64,000 nucleotides of DNA, taken from positions 10,180,230 through 10,244,229 of the forward strand of contig OY811975.1 of the NCBI GenBank assembly GCA_963681505.1. The letters are read 5' to 3'. A program made the position numbers and the translations under genes. Position 1 is the stretch's first letter; each line of letters opens with the position of its first letter. This DNA comes from Eunapius fragilis. Its lineage: Eukaryota; Porifera; Demospongiae; Spongillida; Spongillidae. This document shows, in pieces, positions 53,800 through 64,000 of this stretch. Below the pieces are notes generated by a model. It had not been told where the DNA came from, did no database searches, and saw nothing but the letters and a program-made list of their open reading frames with translations.

Positions 53800-54882
53800 T
53801 TGTTTCACTCAATGACAACGAACGTGAACTATTAGCACTACCTGTTCGGCTAGATGGGTTAGGAATCATCAACCCAACAAACTCTGCTCACTCCAATATA
53901 ACGCCTCCCTCAATATAACACAGTCCATGTGTGATTTGATTTTAAAGCAGTCAACTACGTACCCGTTATCATGTACACTGGCCCAACATGATGCAAAGAA
54001 AACTTCAAGTGCAGCCCGTCGTCTAGCAGAAAAAGACTCTCACACACATCTCTTAAGCACGCTCCCTCCGCGTCTTCGTAGAATTTTGGAGGCATCAAGT
54101 GAAAAGGGGTCTAGTAGCTGGCTTACTGCTCTCCCGTTAACCACTCATGGTTTTGCTCTCCACAAGGAAGATTTTCGAGATGCCCTTTGTGTGCGTTTTG
54201 GCTGGCAACCTTCACTCCCTTTAGTGTGTATCTGCGGACAGTGAAACACGCCTTAAGCTGCTCCTGTGGTGGATATCCCTCCATCCGTCACAACGAACTT
54301 CGAGACTGATATCACTGCCATCCTTCTAACTGAAGTGAGCAACAATGTTGGCATTGATCCTGTACTGCAGAAGCTTTCAGGCGAACATCTAACACAAAAA
54401 CCATCTATCTCATCTGATGATGCTCGTCTTGACATCGTTGCTGAGAATTTTTGGGTGCATAATAGACAAAAGACTTACTTTGATGTTAGGGTTTTCAATC
54501 CTTTTTGTGCTACTTTAAGGAAAGTCCCTTTACCACAGTGCTACCGCCGTGCTGAACTGGAAAATAAAGTGCATATGAACAACGCATTCGGAAAATTGAG
54601 TTTGGTTCCTTTTCGCCATTAGGTTTCTCAACCACAGGCGGATTGGGATCTACTGCTACAGTAGTTTTCAAGAGACTTGCTTCACTGATCGCGGATAAGC
54701 AGGAACAACCGTACAGTAAAACACTATTCTGGCTTCGCTGCAAAGTGAGCTTCTCCCTACTTAGGTCAGCTATCATGTGCCCCCGTGGTTCGCGCTCTTC
54801 TTACCACAGGCCACAACATCTCTTTGATACATCAATTGACCTTGCAATTTCAGACAGCAAGGTCAATCGCTCGGCTGTGTAA
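53800..54882 (+). mobile_element. LINE-type retrotransposon 3' end, frameshifted
   Basis: Reading the plus strand in changing frames gives LALPVRLDGLGIINPTNS (about 53833), then after a shift NASLNITQSMCDLILKQS to RFGWQPSLPLVCICGQ (stop 54242), then HALSCSCGGYPSIRHNELRD, then ITAILLTEVSNNVGIDPVLQ, FDVRVFNPFC and finally KRLASLIADKQEQPYSKTLF and SFSLLRSAIMCPRGSRSS. This is the order found in the C-terminal part of a widespread invertebrate non-LTR polymerase. At least three frameshifts or stops make it dead. An A-rich stretch follows at about 54957-54988. Confidence 0.7.
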
Positions 54883-55118
54883 AACTCTTTCAACTTGATA
54901 CTTCATTAATTTTATTATTCATTTATATTGTTTTGTTATTTTATTATATAATGTATTTTAAAAAAATTTGAAGCGTAAAAAAAATCTGGCCCGCCGAGTG
55001 GGGCTCGAGCGGCCGCCGATATAGTTCTACATGATACGATAGTTAATTAAAACAAGTTTTCCAGGGAGATCGTCGCTGCATGCATGCCGATCATTGCAGC
55101 CGGCAGGCTGCTAACAAT

Positions 55119-55261
55119 GAGGTCCATTATTGGTCATATGCATCACGTGCATGACTCGCCTTCATGAAGCACCGATCCGTATACAACTTCCAAACAGTGT
55201 ACCGCACGTGCTCCATGAAGGCGAGTCATGTACGTCATGCATATGAACAATAATGGACCTC
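55119..55261. repeat. inverted repeat
   Basis: AATGAGGTCCATTATTGGTC and ATGACTCGCCTTCATGAAGC at the left pair with complements at the right, with a centre of about 35 bp near 55190. Confidence 0.8.
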
Positions 55262-55349
55262 TCTTTTGATTTTACGCTTGCATATAAAGCTGCTAAAGAC
55301 GACGAAGAGCACATGCACCTCTCACTGCCTCAGTTATCGCATGACCTAC

Positions 55350-55438
55350 AAATAATCTCAGAGCTGCGACTCCACCTATACGAACATGCACTGACAGAGT
55401 GTGTTCGTAGGTATGTCTAGTCGCAGCACTGAGATTTA
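55350..55438. repeat. inverted repeat
   Basis: AATCTCAGAGCTGCGACT at the left pairs with AGTCGCAGCACTGAGATT at the right, with further pairing of ACCTATACGAACA and TGTTCGTAGGT inside. Confidence 0.75.
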
Positions 55439-55635
55439 TTGTTCATAAATTCAACACGTGCAAGTTTAGTACATAGAGGCCGCTCTCCGTGTCATTATTT
55501 ATGTTTTGTATAATATTTATGTAAGGCAATTACCAAAATGGACTCGCGCGGTTAATAACACTGATCAGTATCTAAAATTCAGTCACGAACTAACTCTCCT
55601 AACAGCTGTTGTACGATTAAACAATTTGGAAATTC

Positions 55636-56185
55636 CTACAGAACATGGATCTTGAATTTTTCATAAGATCGAGCTCCAAACTGAGCGTTCACCACACCTG
55701 ATCCAGCACCGTTGTACGACGTGACTTTGCTGCCGTCCATGCGGAGGAAGGCGTTGGGAAACGGGGCTGACTGGATAGTGTACTGTCCGTCTCCATCCTG
55801 CCTCAGCACAAATTTCTCGTACGACTTTGCCCCGAATTGGCTATTTACAACTCCGGAACCGCTCCCTTGGAAGCTTGTTACCTGTCTTCCATCTAGGCGG
55901 AGAAATACATTTGGAAATAGGAGCGATTCAATGCTGAACTGGTCGGAGTCTTGCGCCCTCAGAATGAATTTTTCGTACGTTGCAGCGCCGAACTGGCAGT
56001 TTACTACACCGGCCCCACCGTCTTGAGGTTGGCTCACACCCCTACCATCGAGACGGAGAAAGACGTTAGGAAATAGGACAGATTCGATCGTGACAACCAA
56101 TCCTGCTCGATCTGTGAGGTGGGCAGTATCGTAATGTATAAGCTTACATGTCCGAGAACTCACCCAAAGCCTTCAATTCTGCCAT
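55636..56185 (-). CDS. small three-repeat beta-trefoil protein
   Basis: Two exons: 56164-56185 (MAELKALG, donor GTGAGT) and 55636-56111, giving 165 residues. The second exon joins in phase 1. The protein is three repeats of about 49 residues, each with I(E/Q)S..FPN.FLR(L/M)DG..V, then G.GVVN.QFGA..YEKF. This threefold pattern with repeated hydrophobic and Gly positions is that of a beta-trefoil; the FLR.DG and YEKF phrases recall fascin-like and related trefoil families. It has no signal peptide, so it is probably cytosolic. A ligand (actin or sugar) cannot be named. Without the splice, the frame would begin at 56163 with an intron-encoded methionine, which I regard as false. Confidence 0.85.
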
Positions 56186-56559
56186 GCCTCTTTCCGACTG
56201 CGAAATTATAGATCGAAAGATTGCCGAGAGCCCAGATCAATCTAACCACTGTACCGTGCACGAGTACAATGACGGTACGATGAGCTTAAATACTGCATGC
56301 ATGTAGTGAATGGACAATAGACGGGCCCATAAGGTACGAGGCGCGCCGCCGATATATAGTTCTTGTGGTGAGGTCACCAAACAATTCACTATCTCAACAA
56401 CATGCGGAAATCTCCGAGTCCGGATTGTGAAAATTTTAGTAGTACACACAGGTGTTTAGGTCCTAAAACAATAGGCTATAGGTTTAGGTCCTAAACTACA
56501 GGTTTAGGTCCTATAAACTATATAGGTTTATAGGTCCTAAACTATAGGACTACAAATTG
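56186..56559. other. spacer upstream of the beta-trefoil gene
   Basis: Probable promoter side of the minus-strand gene. From 56455 a short degenerate repeat (AGGTTTAGGTCCTAAAC, ACTATAGG) occurs. Confidence 0.5.
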
Positions 56560-56579
56560 TGCTTGTATGTGTGTGTGTG

Positions 56580-56624
<45 letters not shown>

Positions 56625-57554
56625 ATGTGGGTGTGTGGATTAACAATTGTGTGGTGTTGTATTGATTGAACAATGTGTGGTGTGGTGTGGGTATGGATTA
56701 AAAAGTATGTGTGGTGTTAATGTTTAATGTAAGGGTAAAATCCTTATTTAAAGATGTCATTATCCGTAAATAAGGATCATCTTTTACCTTACATATTTTT
56801 GCTAACCAAGTAAGTAAGATAAAATAAATGCTATTGGTCAATTGTATACTGATTAGCCTCCATAACAAACTTTAAATGATGTCAGTATGATCAATGTCAT
56901 GTGGTAAAACAGGGAGGAAGTGGCATATCCTTATTTAAGGATTGACACCATCCTTAATTAAGGATCACAACAGTAGAGATTATTGACCATAATAGTTTTA
57001 AAACTCTTGATTTTCTCTGATAGCCAGTTGATCCAGCTATACTCACAACCTGATTCGTCAAAGAAATAACTTGTGGTTAATAAGTTATGCTTATTTACAC
57101 CATAACGCTTAAAAATTAATATCAAGCATTTGTATAATGACGCGTACTGATGTAGATGCTTGTTTCTGCTCAAACGCCAGCATGGACGTACCCTAGCCTC
57201 ACTGAAACCACGTGCACTGCATGTGAGTCAGTGGCGGCGGAAGGGGGGGGGCTGGAGGGTCTCGAGCCCCCCCAATTATGACATAGGGGGGGCTCAGCCC
57301 CTCCTAAACAATAACCGGTATAGTACAATTGTTATTCCTTGCCCGCGAGATCGCTCGCGTATACCATTACCGTTCACCTGTGCCCGCGCATTAATATAAG
57401 AAAAGTCACCGTAGGCGACCGCTCGATGGGGAAAAGGGGGGCCCCCTTTCAACTAATAATATTCATAGAGCTAGTTTTCTTGAATCGTATGAGCGTAAAA
57501 TAATTAGGGCATCGACAGCTTCCACAATTCGCGCGGGAGGGCACATTTCCCCCC

Positions 57555-57588
<34 letters not shown>

Positions 57589-57889
57589 ATGAGCGTGCTT
57601 GACAATGTGAAGCGAAGGCTGTCCCGATTGTTAGCTGTATGCCAAATGTTAACAATACAGATAGATTGTAATGGGTTGCAGTTGGGGAGTTCTTACTCCT
57701 CCCGCCCCCGGCGGACAAAAGGAATACTGTGCTCTCTTTGAAATCATGAATTTAATTATCCCCACTTTTAGAGCCCCCCCAATCTTATATACCTTCCGCC
57801 GCCGCTGTGAGTGCTCTGCCGCCGCTCCATCGAACGGTGTGCTTTCTAGTTCTATCATTGAGTACAGTGCCATATACAAAGATGCGTTG

Positions 57890-57923
<34 letters not shown>

Positions 57924-59400
57924 GATCTAGGAAGCATTGCCATTTGCCAATTGGCATACGGTATGTGTTCGAGCTTAGTGTAGCTTAGCCCAATTAATTA
58001 GACTCGAGGGGACCACGCCATTGCCTAAGCCTACTGTTGCTGTCACTGTCACTGTCATTTGACGAATCATCAGTACTGCCGCTTTGGTCACCTAGGCCTA
58101 CATGTATGTCATCCATCCGTATGAGGAACTGCATCCGTCGCTTTCTGTGGCTCCCTCGGTATCTAAGCAGGGTTGCTTAGCTTGACGCTTTCGAGTGTAT
58201 GCAATCACTTCGATCCTTGGACGTATACTGGCCGGTACGTGAGCATAGATTGTTGACGCTGTGGATATTGTTTCACAGATCAATCTGTCAGTGTAAATTC
58301 TACTCCTAGAGCTACCAGAAACCTGTCCTTCCTTGCCATACGTCACTTTGAGTTAATTTGCTCACTATACTATACCACCAGCGGCAAATGGCGGTTTTGC
58401 CGTATTTACACCGTAATACCGGTTTTTGAGCAAGCCAAACCTGTTTTAATCGCGGCAGTATCACTGATCTGCATGATTATGAATCTAGTGAATCACTGAT
58501 ATAAAACAAAGCATCAAGAGTACATGATTCTTTAAGAAAGTGGTCATCGTCCTTATTTAAGGATGGCCATCCTTAAATAAGGATTGTGGGAGATTAAACA
58601 TTAAGAGCACAGTGCCATGCATGCTGTGTGGACTGCATGAACATTGTGTAGTGTTGGATGGGTACATGTGTATACGATAAGGACAGAACAGTGTGTGTTT
58701 GTTTGGACTAAAATGTGTGATGTGGTGTGTGTGTGTGTGTGTATGTGTGTGTGAACAGTTTGTGTAGTTACTGGATGGTGCATGTGTGTAAGGGCCGAAC
58801 AATGTGTGTATTGTGTGGATGGTGCATATGTAAAGTATGAAGTGCCCTTGGTGGTAAGTGTATCCATGGTGTGTAGGTGTGTCCTGTGTGTAGGTTGTCC
58901 CTGTGTGTAAGTATATCTCTAGCATACATGTGTTTGTGGTGAGGTATGAACAGTGTGTGTGTATGTGTGTGTGTGTAGACTAAAATTGCGGTGTTTTGTG
59001 AGTTTGTGTGGATTGAACAGTTCTTCTGTGGTGGACTGCACAGTGTGCATGTGTGGTGTGTGGGCTAAGATGTGTTTGCATATGTGTCTGATGAGGGTGT
59101 GCGCACTTGTGTGTTTGTTGGACTAAAAATTGGGTGGATGTGTGTATGGTGGTGTGTGTTGGCTGAACAGTTAGTGTGTGTAGTGGGTGTGCAGTGAAGT
59201 GTGTGGATGGTGTGTGTGATGAGGACTGAACAACGTGTGTGGACTAAAAATTGTGCGGTGTGGTTAGTGTGAATTGAAAAGTGTGTGGTGTAGACTGAAT
59301 TAAGTGTGCAGCGTGTTTACAGAACAGTGTATGAACGTGTTTGTGTGTTTGTGGACTTAACAGCGTGTGTGTATGGATTGTACAAGTAATAAAACATTGT
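56560..59400. repeat. TG-rich degenerate repeat interrupted by 1.8 kb of other sequence
   Basis: 56560-56725 and 58600-59400 share irregular units (GTGTGTGGACTAAAA, ATTGAACAGTGTGTGG, GGTGTGGTG). Between them lies AT-rich and G/C-homopolymer sequence whose two borders carry palindromes built from CCTTATTTAAGGAT (56738-56792, 56925-56970; 58549-58585). No gene supported. Confidence 0.6.
57229..57922. repeat. cluster of G/C homopolymer repeats
   Basis: GTGGCGGCGGAAGGGGGGGG at 57229 and an inverted relative ending near 57807 (CCTTCCGCCGCCGCTG) bracket a C run of about 44 bp (57546-57588) and lie beside a G run of about 30 bp (57892-57922). Phrases such as TCGAGCCCCCCCAATTATG are typical of this dispersed family in the window. 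Confidence 0.6.
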
Positions 59401-59907
59401 TACATGTAGTTCTGAAGAACTTTCTATGCGATCACGGAAAGCAGACATAAAAGTACATGCATGAATCTTTATAGATCTTTGTGGGGAAATAATTTTCGAC
59501 ACGATCGCTAACGTTTATATCGGTCTCATTAATGCTGTCTAAATGCTCTCTCATGCTGGCTGTTACTAGGCTATTGAACGCCCCATTCGTGAGTTCGATT
59601 TAATCGATAGTTGCCCATAAGGGGGGCAGGCAGCAGCCGGCCAGTCGGGTGTGTCATGGAGGTCCTGACCCCCACCACTGAGCCTAACTGGGACCAAGGG
59701 GTAACGCTGGTTACCATTGGGTCAGCCAGTTTGCCACAGCATGACGCTGGTCAAGGTTAAGTAGTTAGGCCAGGGTGTGGAAGCCCGAAGGGTGCCGCCC
59801 AAGTGTGTACCCCCAAAATGGATTTATTTAGAGCTGATTGGTTCCAGGTAGAAGTACAAATGAGGATACAAAAGTCGTGTGTGTGTGTGTGTATGTTGGA
59901 TTTTGGG
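59401..59907. other. 3' flank of the DIRS-like element
   Basis: Contains GC-richer sequence (59620-59830) that differs from the AT-rich surroundings and may be part of the element's 3' end. No terminal repeat pair was matched to the 5' side. Confidence 0.4.
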
Positions 59908-61073
59908 TCATTGTGCTGATGCTACAGTTGCAGTGTCCAAAGGCAGTGTCAGTGGATGCCGGGTGTAGGTGGTGTAGGCAGTGCTGCTCCATCTTCCTAG
60001 CTGCTGGATGGTGGATGATGGGAGGCCTGCTCGTGCTGCTGCTGTTGCCGCCCCAATCCGGAGACTGTGAGTGTTGTACTTGGAAGTGTCATACCTACAT
60101 CTCTACAGTAGGTCTCGCAAGATAGTTCTCATTGCTCGAGATGTGACTGGGCGTCCAGTTTGAAAGTGAAATAGAGATGACCCTGGTGGTGCCTTGCAGT
60201 CTTCAAAATAGGCTTGCAGTGCGACAACTGGGCATGATGCACGGTGGGTGTGGCCCATGGCGATGGTATTGCCTCTCCCAACTTGATCTGTCTTTGACTT
60301 TTTGATAAAGAAGTGCAAACCATCCTTGACCCAGGTGATATCGATCTTTTTTGGGTGGAGTGTGGGGTCAAATCTGCCCCTGTTGGTCAGACTGTACTCA
60401 CTGACTCTTATGAATCCAAAGAAATCAAAGGTCAGGGCTGCTTTCAGCATCAATTTGTCATGTCTGCGCAATGGATCAGCCTCCAGTAGCCGCAGTAGTT
60501 GCTCCACATCCCAATGGTGAGAGGCAGTCTCTTGGGCCCGAGGTGTGTCTGACCATGAGAACGCTGTATTCCTCAGATGGCTAGGTTCAGCATTGGGTTG
60601 TTATGCACTGGACTGCTGAACCCATGGATAAGGTGTAGGTGACTGACGGCTGCCAGGTACAACTGAATGATGTTGGCCTGGAGAGTTTGGCTTAGATAGG
60701 CAACGAACAGGTTGATTGAATGCTTGATTCCTGGTAAGGGGTTGATGCTGAATGTTGGACAAAAGGAATACTTCCGGATCCCTGCCCTGTAGGTGGTGGA
60801 TGTTGAGGGGGCCACAGCTCTGTGCAGGAGGTGGTTCAGGTGGCCATCTAGAACTCTCCCAGCTTGTGAGACACTGGTGTTGGCAGCTGGTTGGCCTGGG
60901 GAGCAAGGGAAAAGAAACGTGAGATCTGATTGCGTTATAGTGCATCCGCAATGCAGTTCAGTCGGCCTGGGAGGTGTACCAGGGAGGCTGTGAAACTGTG
61001 CTGTGCCGCAATAAAGAACAAAGTTCTCAGGAGCTCCATTACTCTGGGGTGCTTGGAAGACTGGTTGGTCCAT
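59908..61073 (-). pseudogene. tyrosine recombinase of the DIRS-like element
   Basis: The N-terminal half has STTYRAGIRKYSFC, INLFVAYLSQ and IIQLYLAAVSHLHLIHG, a SAM-like DNA-binding segment. The catalytic half has FFGFIRVSEY (first Arg), FIKKSKTDQVGRG (Lys), YNTHSLRIGAAT (His and second Arg) and WSSTAYTTYTRHP (nucleophile Tyr candidate), so the R-K-H-R-Y set is present. A TAG at 60103-60105 interrupts the frame between the Lys and His motifs, and the frame shifts near 60530-60570. The normal stop is TGA at 59908-59910. Confidence 0.8.
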
Positions 61074-61080
61074 GCCTGGA

Positions 61081-62380
61081 CTATGGGCAGATTATCGCAG
61101 TGGAATCTGAATGCATTGCCCTATCCAGAAGGTGACCCCAAGTGAGAGCTGCTGCCACTATGGCAAAGAGCTCCTGCCACTGTATGGAGCGCTTGGGTAG
61201 TTGCTGATATCGTTGCCAGTCACCTCTGAACCAGGCCCCATTGAAGTAGGCACCAAATCCAAAGGAGCCAAAGGCATCGATGAACAACTGGATGGATTCT
61301 GCATCATTCCACTCTGGTGAAATGAACACGGAAATGCCATTCCAGGATGGTAAGAAGCTGTTCCACCATCGTATGACTGCCCTGGCCTAGAAGTTAAGAT
61401 GGATGTGGTGATGGAGCTTTCTCACAGTGGTTGAGAGTTGAATGAGGAACAGGCGACCTGCTGGGACTACCTTGGCTGCAAAAGAAAGCTTCCCGATGAG
61501 CGATAGGAGCTCCCTCTTTGTGACCTTACGTTCGCCAAGCCATGACCTGGTCAGGGATGAAATTTCCTGCAGCTTGTCTGCTGGCAATCTGAGCTGCTGC
61601 AGGGAGGAGTCCAGGACAATGCCTAGGAAAGTGATGCAGGTCACTGGACCTTCACACTTCTCTGTGCATGGCAATGGGAGTCCCATTCTCTCGCAGTCCT
61701 GGAGCATGGTTGCCATTGCCTCCTGGCAGATAGGTTGCTCTGGAGGACCAACTAGTAGGAAGTCATCCAGGTAGTGGAGTAAGGTTGCTCCATAGTTGTT
61801 CTCCAGTGTCCAGTGAATAGCTGTGGCAAAGTTGTTGAAGATAGTGGGAGCCGAGCGGAGTCCAAAGGGGAGGCAGGTGTCGATGTAGTACTGCCCTCGC
61901 TAGTACATACCAAGGAGTTTCCATTCTGAGGCCAGGATTGGGACCATGCTGAATGCAGATTTCAGGTCCACCTTGGCCATCATGGCTCTTTTGTCAAATC
62001 TGATGAGCAGAGCCACTGGCAAAATCTTCCTTCAAGATGAAGTCGTTGATGCTAATCCCCTCTGGTGCTGACAAGTGAAGGATCATTCTCCACTTGCCAT
62101 TTTCTTTGGGACGGCTCTGAGCCCAGATGTGCGGAGGTGCTTGAGGGGGCATTGGGAAAAGGGGCAGAGGATGCATCCCAAATTCACCTCTTTCTCTAGT
62201 TCAGCATCAACGATTTCGGGGTGCTGTTGTGCGGAGGTTAGGTTGCGTGTGTGAAGGGGAATGAGGACCTTTGTAGCAAAACACCATTGTCAATGCCGTT
62301 GAGTAGCCAGGAGACCCAGGCCTTGTCAGGATGTTCCTTCGTATTCAAAAGCTGAGCATCGTAGTGGGGTGTGAGCTCAC
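61081..62380 (-). pseudogene. reverse transcriptase and RNase H of the DIRS-like element
   Basis: Motifs on the minus strand: HPDKAWVSWLLNGIDNGV (start of the domain), GKWRMILHLSAPEGISINDF, MAKVDLKSAFSMVPI, then TAG at 61900-61902, RGQYYIDTCLPFG, LLHYLDDFLLVG (YLDD active site near 61760), VTKRELLSLIGKLSFAAKVV and the RNase H segment FGSFGFGAYF and SIQWQELFAIV. Frameshifts near 62025, the TAG and other breaks make it inactive. Confidence 0.8.
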
Positions 62381-63555
62381 TGGAGCCACGTAGCCCCCCC
62401 AGTGGCACGGGTGCAGGCCTTGGCTGGGTGATCCCCACCACAGCCTGTGACCCAGCACTTGTGGGAGAAGGCACATTCTGTCCCCTTGGAGCACTTTCCA
62501 AAGTTGAACCTTCGACAGATCTCCTTGCCTGATGGGGTGTGGGTTGCAGGCTCACTGGGAGCTGCCAGTTATTGTTCCCGTGTGTATTGATGCTCCAATA
62601 GAGGTCCCGATCCGTGGGTTGGTGTGGGATTGTGGTCTGGTGACGCACCAGACCAGCAAATTCTCCTTTGGTGCATCCCAGGGGAGGGTCTGCTGCTTGT
62701 TTCTGGCTGCAGCCTGCCTGAATAGCTTGTCGTATTTAAGGGCAGCTGCGGCCGAGTGCACTGAAAACAGTTGGCAAATGATGGACTGGTATTTCACCAG
62801 CTCCAGTGCCATCTTGGGAGCGATCTGCATGGACCCAAATAGCGACGATGATGTTCCATGCTTCCAGCCAGCTACCGTGGTAACAGACGTGACGCATGTA
62901 CTTGCTCTTCTTCTGCTTCCCGCCGGGGAGTGAAGGCGGGTCGTCTAGGGGAGAAAGCAATTTTTAATAATTCAAAGTGAGCATACTTACCCCTCTTAAT
63001 CCTCCTGAATTCGCGCCTCGAAGGGGTAGGAATCATGGTGGTGAAGGGGGCGTTGATGAAACGGCTGTCCCGCGACTTGGAGTGCCTTTTGTGTCGCTTG
63101 TACCGCTTGGACTTCCGCTTCTTCCTGCGTGCGTCGGAATCGCTGGACTCTGACGACGAGTTGAGTTGCTGGAACTGCTGGGGCTGCTAGAGATGTTGGA
63201 GCTCCTGGAGATGCTGGAGCTGCTGGAGCTGCTGGAGCTGCTGGAGCTAGTGCGAGTGTTTGGCTCCAGCACCTCGTCGCTTCCTCGCGATCGGAACCGC
63301 TCCCCGATGTTCCGCTGCATGGAACCATCGGACGGGTTGTACTTCGTCGTAAACATCCGCAGGGTCAGAGCGGTTGGCGCGACCTGCAGACCTTGCGGAG
63401 AGACCGGACGAACCCTGCACGTAGCTTGCCTGGTGCTGGAAGAGCTAGTCGTTCACGAGGGCTGCTTTATTGCCAGTAGTGCCGAGCTGGGCTTCCAATA
63501 GTTTGCGGCGGAGTGCCTCACATGTGAGGCGCATGAGACTTTGGCGTGTCGACAT
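62377..63555 (-). pseudogene. gag-like gene of the DIRS-like element with CCCH zinc finger
   Basis: It begins MSTRQSLMRLTCEALRRKLL, then GTTGNKAALVND, which resembles a SAP-type DNA-binding motif, with a TAG at 63445-63447. A Ser/Ala-rich tract and a basic segment (KKRKSKRYKRHKRHSKSRD) follow, then FTTMIPTPSRREFRRIKRG. After a likely 46-nt intron come SWLEAWN, LELVKYQSIICQLF and YDKLFRQAAARN, and then a CCCH finger (CRRFNFGKCSKGTECAFSHK) followed by CWVTGCGGDHPAKAC. At least one frameshift lies near 62830. The gag frame ends at TGA 62377-62379 and overlaps the start of the polymerase frame. Confidence 0.7.
62945..62990 (-). other. candidate 46-nt spliceosomal intron in gag
   Basis: GTAAGTATGC at the 5' end and TTGCTTTCTCCCCTAG at the 3' end on the minus strand. 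Removing it joins RRIKRG in phase 1 to DDPPSLPGG; without removal the frame meets a stop. Confidence 0.6.
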
Positions 63556-64000
63556 TCAGAGCAATTCAGACCAGCAGTCGTTCGTTATTATGCATGACTG
63601 AGTGAATGCAGTTCACCCACCATCCTTTATATATATATATATATATACTTATGCATGGACCTGGAACCATATCAGATTAGCACTATCATTGAGGGGATGG
63701 GGTTAGACAGGGCTACCGTAGACCGGCTATGGGTCCGGCCTGGCAGGCCAAATTAGTAGAAATTATAGTTTATAAATGTCAATCATTAATGTTATTGTGT
63801 TACGTTATTGCGTTGTCAATCAACCGTCGGTTTCTACGATTCCTATACCTTCTGCTCAGCGGCTCAAACCTGTTTCAAACCCGGATCTGTGGGAATACAA
63901 TTACGAGGAACTCGTGAGATTCGCGCCATTGCGGAGGTTTAGTAGTACTGTAGTAGTGTAAACACATCCGCTATCTGGTCTCATTTCAAGGTCCATACAT
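63556..64000. other. 5' flank of the DIRS-like element
   Basis: Contains a TA microsatellite (63628-63649). A short open frame (63776-63961) has no recognised domain. Confidence 0.45.

Larger units (their letters stand above)
54883..55635. other. spacer with two hairpins
   Basis: No gene supported. Two inverted repeats are listed separately. Confidence 0.5.
59908..63555 (-). mobile_element. DIRS-like tyrosine-recombinase retrotransposon, degenerate
   Basis: In order on the minus strand: gag (63555 to 62377), RT and RNase H (about 62380 to 61081) and tyrosine recombinase (about 61073 to 59908). There is no DDE integrase and no protease. This gene order and the recombinase place it in the DIRS order. 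Multiple stops and frameshifts show it cannot move by itself. The ends could not be found, so neither inverted nor split direct terminal repeats are established. Confidence 0.85.

Noticed and set aside
55003..55018. CTCGAGCGGCCGC, which looks like a cloning polylinker
   Set aside because: Only 13 bp, in normal flanking sequence; too short to claim vector or adaptor sequence, though raw reads could settle it.
55636..56163. Beta-trefoil gene starting at an ATG at 56163 in one exon
   Set aside because: The region 56112-56163 has a donor and acceptor that join the upstream ATG exon in phase; the intron-encoded start lacks the repeat pattern.

Overview
The window is animal nuclear DNA and most probably comes from a demosponge-like invertebrate. 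It has short GT-AG introns, AT-rich spacers, many palindromic (MITE-like) elements, long minisatellites inside introns, and long G or C homopolymers. The protein families fit too: multi-SRCR secreted proteins, a kelch plus death-domain protein, CD225/dispanin membrane proteins, a reticulocalbin, and a tyrosine-recombinase (DIRS-like) retrotransposon. The species cannot be named from sequence alone. There is no prokaryotic gene, operon or CRISPR array. I found no convincing tRNA or rRNA. All exon models below were built by eye from splice signals, reading phase and comparison between paralogues.

Layout. 0-5 kb: a possible proline-rich last exon, two copies of one MITE family and a 28-bp minisatellite. 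5-16.5 kb: two minus-strand CD225 paralogues (4949-6025 and 15348-16510) that share a 17-nt microexon, separated by spacer with inverted-repeat elements and a 2-kb palindromic transposon that carries a second nested transposon. 18-27 kb: an eight-exon plus-strand gene for an ER-lumenal six-EF-hand reticulocalbin/calumenin ending in HDEF; its introns hold several minisatellites, one 2.7 kb long, and a second copy of the palindromic transposon. 28.5-31 kb: nested TIR elements. 31.5-40.1 kb: a head-to-head inverted duplication of a secreted multi-SRCR gene; the right copy (plus, four SRCR domains) is intact and the left copy (minus, two SRCR domains) is decaying.

40-46 kb: a fragment of a death-domain exon, broken transposon-like sequence and then a minus-strand kelch plus death-domain gene. 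46.5-55 kb: a 20-bp minisatellite, degenerate Ty3-like and LINE fragments, and a third copy of the first MITE. 55.6-56.2 kb: a small two-exon gene for a three-repeat beta-trefoil protein. 56.6-59.4 kb: a TG-rich degenerate repeat split by about 1.8 kb of other sequence. 59.9-63.6 kb: a broken DIRS-like element (gag with CCCH zinc finger and a 46-nt candidate intron, RT/RNase H, tyrosine recombinase).

Functionally, several host genes (SRCR array, kelch-death, CD225) belong to families often linked to recognition, death-fold signalling or membrane defence in animals, but nothing here proves that they work as one pathway. The strongest signals beyond ordinary annotation are the live/dead SRCR pair, the conserved microexon, and the transposon insertions that can be dated and bounded from sequence inside this window.
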